Source: Paucilactobacillus suebicus DSM 5007 = KCTC 3549 (lineage in GTDB: Bacteria > Bacillota > Bacilli > Lactobacillales > Lactobacillaceae). From it: a stretch of 64,000 nucleotides of DNA. The stretch is from the NCBI RefSeq assembly GCF_001434475.1, contig NZ_AZGF01000003.1, positions 1-64,000 of the forward strand, read 5' to 3'. The number at the start of each line of letters is the position of its first letter. Position 1 is the stretch's first letter. Under the pieces are notes generated by a model. That model did not search any database, was not told the DNA's origin, and worked only from the letters and a program-made list of their open reading frames with translations. Positions 60,254 through 64,000 of the stretch are shown here, piece after piece. Made by a program: the position numbers and the translations under genes.

Positions 60254-61459
60254 TTAATCACCTTGCAATAATTGATTTGAGATTAGTTTAATTATTTTTT
60301 CTGCTACGAGCTTTTTGCTCATTTTCGCCCATTTTTGTGGCTCATGTCCTGGTTGCAAAATCGTCACCTGATTGTCATCGCTGCCGAAGCCGACGCCAGT
60401 TTCATTAACATTATTAGCAATAATATAATCAGCATTTTTTTCGTTCAATTTTTTTGTTGCGTTATCAATCAAATTTTGTGTTTCCGCGGCAAAACCAACA
60501 ATTAATTGGTGAGTCTTTCTTGAACCAAATGTTTTTAGAATATCTGGTGTTTCTTTGAAATTGATAAAAATTGAGCGTGTATTTTCACTTTTCTTCATTT
60601 TCTGTTGTGACGTTACTGATGGCGTATAGTCAGCCACTGCGGCAGCCATTATCAAAGCATCTGTCGCATCAAAATTTTGTTCAACGGCTTTTGCCATTTG
60701 TTCTGTTGACTCGACACGTAATAAATTGATTGACGAGTTAATCTCACTGGATGAGTCAATTTGACCGGCGATCAGTGTAACGTCTGCCCCAGCCTCTTGC
60801 GCTGCGTTAGCAATTGCAATGCCCATTTTTCCCGATGATCGATTACCAATGAAGCGTACAGGGTCAATAGATTCTCTTGTGCCACCGGCAGTTACCAATA
60901 TTTTTTTACCGGACAAGGTTAAAGATTGGTTCAATAGTTTTGCAACAGCTGATGTGATTGTGTTTAAAGCAGGAAAACGCCCTTTTCCGCTATAACCTTC
61001 TGCCAGGCGTCCTTCTTCTGGTGCAATAACGGTAATGCCGTCAGCAATTAATTGGTTGACATTACGTTCAGTTGCGGGATTTGACCACATGTGCGAGTTC
61101 ATAGCTGGTACCACAACTTTAGGTGCATTAGTAGCCAAAATAGTTGATGTAACTGCATTATCAGCGATACCATTGGCAATTTTTGCAATTGTATCTGCGG
61201 TTGCCGGTGCAACTACTGCTACGTCAGTCCAATCTGCCAATTCAATGTGCGCAATGTTACTGTGATTATCGTCGCCCCATAAACTAGTTAACACGGGATA
61301 CTTCGTTAGTGATCCAAACGTAGTCTTTGTCACAAATTCCGTTGCAGCTGGAGTCATCGCTACTCTGACTTCATTACCATCCTTTTGCAATGCTCTTAAT
61401 AATTCAACCGCTTTATATGATGCAATTCCACCTGTTACATGGAGAGCTATATTTGACAT
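60254..61459 (-). CDS. coaBC: bifunctional phosphopantothenoylcysteine synthetase/decarboxylase
   Basis: CoaBC (401 residues) joins phosphopantothenate with cysteine and decarboxylates the product on the way to coenzyme A. The flavin-binding CoaC half has ALHVTGGIASYKAVELLRAL, VVAPATADTIAKIANGIADN and VVPAMNSHMWSNPA. The CoaB half has KILVTAGGTRESIDPVRFIG, NRSSGKMGIAIANAA and IVGFAAETQNL. The ATG at 61459 is chosen because GGGGGAT lies before it and the family starts MSNIALHVTGG. A terminator separates it from rpoZ. Confidence 0.97.
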   Translation of the reverse strand: MSNIALHVTGGIASYKAVELLRALQKDGNEVRVAMTPAATEFVTKTTFGSLTKYPVLTSLWGDDNHSNIAHIELADWTDVAVVAPATADTIAKIANGIADNAVTSTILATNAPKVVVPAMNSHMWSNPATERNVNQLIADGITVIAPEEGRLAEGYSGKGRFPALNTITSAVAKLLNQSLTLSGKKILVTAGGTRESIDPVRFIGNRSSGKMGIAIANAAQEAGADVTLIAGQIDSSSEINSSINLLRVESTEQMAKAVEQNFDATDALIMAAAVADYTPSVTSQQKMKKSENTRSIFINFKETPDILKTFGSRKTHQLIVGFAAETQNLIDNATKKLNEKNADYIIANNVNETGVGFGSDDNQVTILQPGHEPQKWAKMSKKLVAEKIIKLISNQLLQGD

Positions 61460-61511
61460 GGTTGATCCCCCGTTCATGATAAATACTAAATAAAATTATA
61501 ACACGGATATC

Positions 61512-61558
61512 AAAAAAACAGACCTAGGGCAATCAATTACTTTGTCCTAGATCCGTCT
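61512..61558 (-). terminator. rpoZ terminator
   Basis: An imperfect long stem (CTAGGACAA with TTGCCCTAG and an outer AGAC/GTCT) is followed by seven U in the minus-strand RNA, 12 bases after the rpoZ stop. Confidence 0.75.
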
Positions 61559-61570
61559 TATTTATTTGGA

Positions 61571-61780
61571 TTAATCCTTGTTACTTTCAGGATCAATTGT
61601 AACTTTACCAGCTTCGATTTCTTCAAGAGCCTTACCAACCGACTTATCAGAATCGTACTTGCTCAATAGTGGTGTTTCACCAGCATCAATTTCGTGGGCA
61701 CGTTTGCTTGCAAGCATAATTAACGAATAACGTGAATCGACACGTTGCAATAATTTATCTACAGATGGGTATAAAATCAT
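61571..61780 (-). CDS. rpoZ: DNA-directed RNA polymerase subunit omega
   Basis: Omega (69 residues) helps fold and hold the beta-prime subunit of RNA polymerase. It begins [20 protein letters not shown] and contains the conserved [19 protein letters not shown]. Its start overlaps the gmk stop by four bases, so the two are coupled. A terminator follows. Confidence 0.96.
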   Translation of the reverse strand: MILYPSVDKLLQRVDSRYSLIMLASKRAHEIDAGETPLLSKYDSDKSVGKALEEIEAGKVTIDPESNKD

Positions 61781-62397
61781 TTCTTCATCTCTCCTAACAT
61801 TCCAAGGTAATCGGGCATTACTCGGTGAACGCGTAATCGTTCGCTGCGAATAATGTTTTTAATTTTTTCAACTGCGTTAGGAACTTTATCATTAACAACA
61901 GCATAGTCGTAGTTCTGCATCATTTTGATTTCGCCAACGGCTTTTTCAATGCGTTTGTTGATGACATTCATGGCATCTGTTCCTCGATGAATCAAGCGTT
62001 GCTTTAGTTCCATTAAATCTGGGGGCGTTAAAAATACAAACACTCCATCAGGACATTTAGCCCTAACCTGCATGGCACCATTAACCTCAATTTCGAGAAA
62101 GACATCTTTACCTGAGTCTAACGTCTCATTTACATAGTTTAAGGGTGTTCCATAATAATTGTCAACATACTTGGCATATTCGAGCATTTCACCAGTCTGG
62201 ATATTATGCTCAAATTGTTCCTTGCTTACAAAGAAATAATCAACTCCATCAACTTCGCCAGGACGTGGCTTACGTGTCGTCATTGAAATTGAATACTGAA
62301 AATCATTATTATCTTGATCAAAGATTGCTTTGCGAACCGTACCTTTACCAACTCCGGATGGGCCAGACAAAACAATCAACATTCCGCGCTTTTTCAT
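61777..62397 (-). CDS. gmk: guanylate kinase
   Basis: Gmk (206 residues) makes GDP from GMP and ATP. It starts [20 protein letters not shown] with the P-loop, followed by the GMP-binding [20 protein letters not shown] and [17 protein letters not shown], and [20 protein letters not shown] lies 12 bases before the ATG. It is divergent from the SOS-type gene at 62586; the 190-base gap holds both promoters. Confidence 0.98.
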   Translation of the reverse strand: MKKRGMLIVLSGPSGVGKGTVRKAIFDQDNNDFQYSISMTTRKPRPGEVDGVDYFFVSKEQFEHNIQTGEMLEYAKYVDNYYGTPLNYVNETLDSGKDVFLEIEVNGAMQVRAKCPDGVFVFLTPPDLMELKQRLIHRGTDAMNVINKRIEKAVGEIKMMQNYDYAVVNDKVPNAVEKIKNIIRSERLRVHRVMPDYLGMLGEMKK

Positions 62398-62521
62398 ACG
62401 ATCTTGTAGCTCCTTAACTTATGTGTTATCAACCATTGTGCACTATTTACAGTTGTTTATCAAGAAAATTTACCAAGTCCCCTAGTTGAAAGCCGTTTAA
62501 ATTAAAATTTAATGAGGGGGG

Positions 62522-62571
62522 TTGCAAATTAGAACATTTGTTCGTATAATGTGTACACAAACAAATGTTCG
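62522..62571 (+). promoter_or_regulatory. promoter with two LexA boxes
   Basis: TTGCAA (62522-62527) and TATAAT (62545-62550) are spaced by 17 bases. Between them lies AGAACATTTGTTCG (62531-62544), a LexA/DinR box (GAAC-N4-GTTC). A second one, CAAACAAATGTTCG (62558-62571), differs by one base from CGAAC-N4-GTTCG and covers the start of the RNA. This is the usual layout of an SOS promoter in Firmicutes. Confidence 0.82.
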
Positions 62572-62585
62572 GGAGGATTTCAGTA

Positions 62586-62921
62586 ATGCAAAATTATCAA
62601 AGCACAATTAAAGTAGTCGGTGGGCACCTCAGACAGCAGTTTGATAAATTGTTGCTTGCAGAAAGCCCTCGTCCAAAGATTCAGCCGGTAACTATTAAAA
62701 CTAAAATGCCACTTTTTCAAATCCAATATTTTGTTAAACAGGCAATTGAAAAGAAAATGAATGTTAAAATTCAAATGATTCCATTAACGGATGCAGGACA
62801 AGTAGAAAACGCTAAGGGTGTTTTAAAAATAATTGCGCCAAATAAAATTATGCTAAAATCTAACAATAGTTTGAGATATGTGGTTTCTTACGATCAAATC
62901 AGATTTATCGAGCAAGCATAG
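62586..62921 (+). CDS. probable SOS-induced small protein, YolD-like (tentative)
   Basis: A 111-residue soluble protein, starting MQNYQSTIKVVGGHLRQQFD. Its C-terminal half (GQVENAKGVLKIIAPNKIML, then YVVSYDQIRFIEQA) looks like the YolD-type beta-rich domain, whose relatives accompany Y-family DNA polymerases in Bacillus SOS operons. The likeness is by eye and is weak. The ATG at 62586 follows GGGAGG by nine bases. The promoter carries two LexA boxes, so it is most likely induced by DNA damage. No polymerase gene is beside it. It is convergent with recN, with a shared terminator between. Confidence 0.78.
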   Translation: MQNYQSTIKVVGGHLRQQFDKLLLAESPRPKIQPVTIKTKMPLFQIQYFVKQAIEKKMNVKIQMIPLTDAGQVENAKGVLKIIAPNKIMLKSNNSLRYVVSYDQIRFIEQA

Positions 62922-62931
62922 AAAAGTATAT

Positions 62932-62965
62932 AAAAAGAAGTCAGTTTTAACGCTGACTTCTTTTT
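62932..62965. terminator. bidirectional terminator, SOS gene / recN
   Basis: AAAAAGAAGTCAG and CTGACTTCTTTTT form a perfect 13-bp stem with an eight-base loop between the two convergent genes. Confidence 0.92.
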
Positions 62966-62979
62966 TTGAACATTATTTT

Positions 62980-64000
62980 CTATTTTTTCTGTGCCATATT
63001 AAGTAATTCTTGTGCGTGCTCAAGAGTTAGTTTAGTAACTTCGGCTCCAGATAACATTCTAGCGAGTTCATCGATCCGTTGTTTTTCGGTTAAAGGTGTG
63101 ACGGATGTTGTCGTTCTATTATGATGAACACTCTTTTTAATCAAGAAATGGTGGGCTGCAACTGCAGCCACTTGTGGCAGATGTGTAATGCAAAGAACTT
63201 GTGAAGAACTAGCGATTAATCTTATTTTTTCTGCAATTGCTTGGGCAACTCGTCCACTGACCCCGGTATCAACTTCATCAAAAATGATGCTGGTGATTCC
63301 CATGTTTTGCGCAAAAATCGTTTTTAAGGCGAGCATTACCCTGGATAATTCACCACCAGAAGCAATTTTAGCAAGTGGTCCGAGGCTTTCACCTGGATTG
63401 GTTTGAATGTAGAATTCAACTTGATCTAATCCATTCGGCAGAATATGGTCACTGTGTGAATTTAAAAATTTCACTTCAAAAATGGCCTTTGACATATAGA
63501 GCTCTTTAAGTTGCTGGTCAACGTCTTTTGATAATTTAAAGGCCGCTTTTTCACGCTTTTCGGTTAAAAGATGCCCAGTTTTTAACAAATTCGCTTCAGC
63601 TTGGGCTAGCTTTTCTTCAAGATTATCGTTATCGTCCTCTGCTATTTCCATTGATTTTAATTCCTGTTTTATTTTTTGATAGTAGTTAAGAATCTCATCG
63701 ACAGAATCACCATATTTATGCTCAAGATCTGCAATTAGAACTAGACGATTTTCTATCTCATTTAGGCGCTTTTCATCGAATTCTAAGGAGTCTAACTGGT
63801 TGGATGCTTCACTGGCAGCATCTTGAAGACCATAAAAAGCGTTTGAAATCGAATCAGTTAAATTTGCATACTGTTGATCGAACTCTGTAATTTCTTGCAA
63901 AGCACTCATTACATTTGCCACTGCGTCTAAAATTGAACCATTTTCATCGCCATTTAAAGTAGCATTTGTAAGTTCGAGTGCGTTATTGATTTGCTGGAAA
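62980..64000 (-). CDS. recN: DNA repair protein RecN, C-terminal part (runs off the window)
   Basis: RecN is an SMC-like ATPase for double-strand break repair. Only the C-terminal 340 residues are present; the frame is open to base 64000 and continues outside. A coiled-coil part (about to residue 165 of this fragment) is followed by the signature LAKIASGGELSRVMLALKTI, the Walker B strand IIFDEVDTGVSGRVAQAIAE and CITHLPQVAAVAAHHFLIKK, with the end at LLNMAQKK. In lactobacilli recN lies upstream of gmk-rpoZ in this same orientation, here with the SOS gene in between. The start codon is not in the window. Confidence 0.96.
   Translation of the reverse strand, partial: FQQINNALELTNATLNGDENGSILDAVANVMSALQEITEFDQQYANLTDSISNAFYGLQDAASEASNQLDSLEFDEKRLNEIENRLVLIADLEHKYGDSVDEILNYYQKIKQELKSMEIAEDDNDNLEEKLAQAEANLLKTGHLLTEKREKAAFKLSKDVDQQLKELYMSKAIFEVKFLNSHSDHILPNGLDQVEFYIQTNPGESLGPLAKIASGGELSRVMLALKTIFAQNMGITSIIFDEVDTGVSGRVAQAIAEKIRLIASSSQVLCITHLPQVAAVAAHHFLIKKSVHHNRTTTSVTPLTEKQRIDELARMLSGAEVTKLTLEHAQELLNMAQKK

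Noticed and set aside
1-64000. tRNA, rRNA and CRISPR arrays
   Set aside because: I read the gaps between genes for cloverleaf-like sequence, rRNA and regularly spaced repeats and found none. The AATCTAAAA repeats are too short and irregular for CRISPR.

Overview
The window looks like chromosomal DNA of a low-GC Firmicute in the Lactobacillaceae. The evidence is the gene order recN / gmk-rpoZ-coaBC-priA-fmt-rsmB-prpC-prkC-rsgA-rpe-thiN / rpmB / yloU-fakA-recG-plsX-acpP-rnc-smc-ftsY-ylxM-ffh / rpsP-khpA-rimM-trmD-rplS, AGGAGG-type ribosome binding sites, sigma-A-type promoters and a lactobacillus-type glutamate decarboxylase. A heterofermentative genus such as Secundilactobacillus or a relative is my guess; it is not proven by the sequence.

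Layout. (1) 1-2515: ribosomal/tRNA-modification genes rplS, trmD, rimM, khpA, rpsP, all on the minus strand. (2) 2590-22705: metabolic accessory genes. These are a three-subunit transhydrogenase operon pntA1-pntA2-pntB, a Ser/Thr-rich membrane protein, glutamate decarboxylase, an L,D-transpeptidase, an MDR dehydrogenase, an acetyltransferase/DUF2255 pair divergent from a LysR regulator, an interrupted sufB, acyl-CoA dehydrogenase-etfB-etfA, an interrupted ilvD, and DUF59 and DUF488 proteins. (3) 22761-36524: an AT-rich cell-envelope region. It has an AsnB-like protein with altered catalytic residues, three related GT-C-like membrane glycosyltransferases (one interrupted), an orphan OmpR-type response regulator, DedA, PAP2 and GT2 proteins, and a membrane acyltransferase. 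(4) 36911-64000: the conserved housekeeping cluster from ffh back to recN, which is cut by the window edge. In lactobacilli whose order I know, ffh is followed directly by rpsP, so regions 2 and 3 look like about 34 kb of accessory DNA between them. I see no transposase, integrase, tRNA, rRNA or CRISPR array.

How the parts fit. pntA and gadB each have a sigma-A promoter followed at about +6 by a perfect cre match, so both are probably repressed by CcpA. DedA, PAP2, GT2 and GT-C read as an undecaprenyl-phosphate-dependent extracytoplasmic glycosylation module. Two of the GT-C genes share a 109-bp perfect inverted repeat that could invert 8.7 kb and swap their N-terminal halves. Three genes (sufB, ilvD and one GT-C) are each broken by one in-frame stop codon in an otherwise open frame, and AsnB has lost several catalytic residues. 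This points to recent decay of Fe-S and amino-acid functions, unless the stops are sequence errors. Near the right end a small protein is driven by a promoter carrying two LexA boxes, so it is a likely SOS gene.
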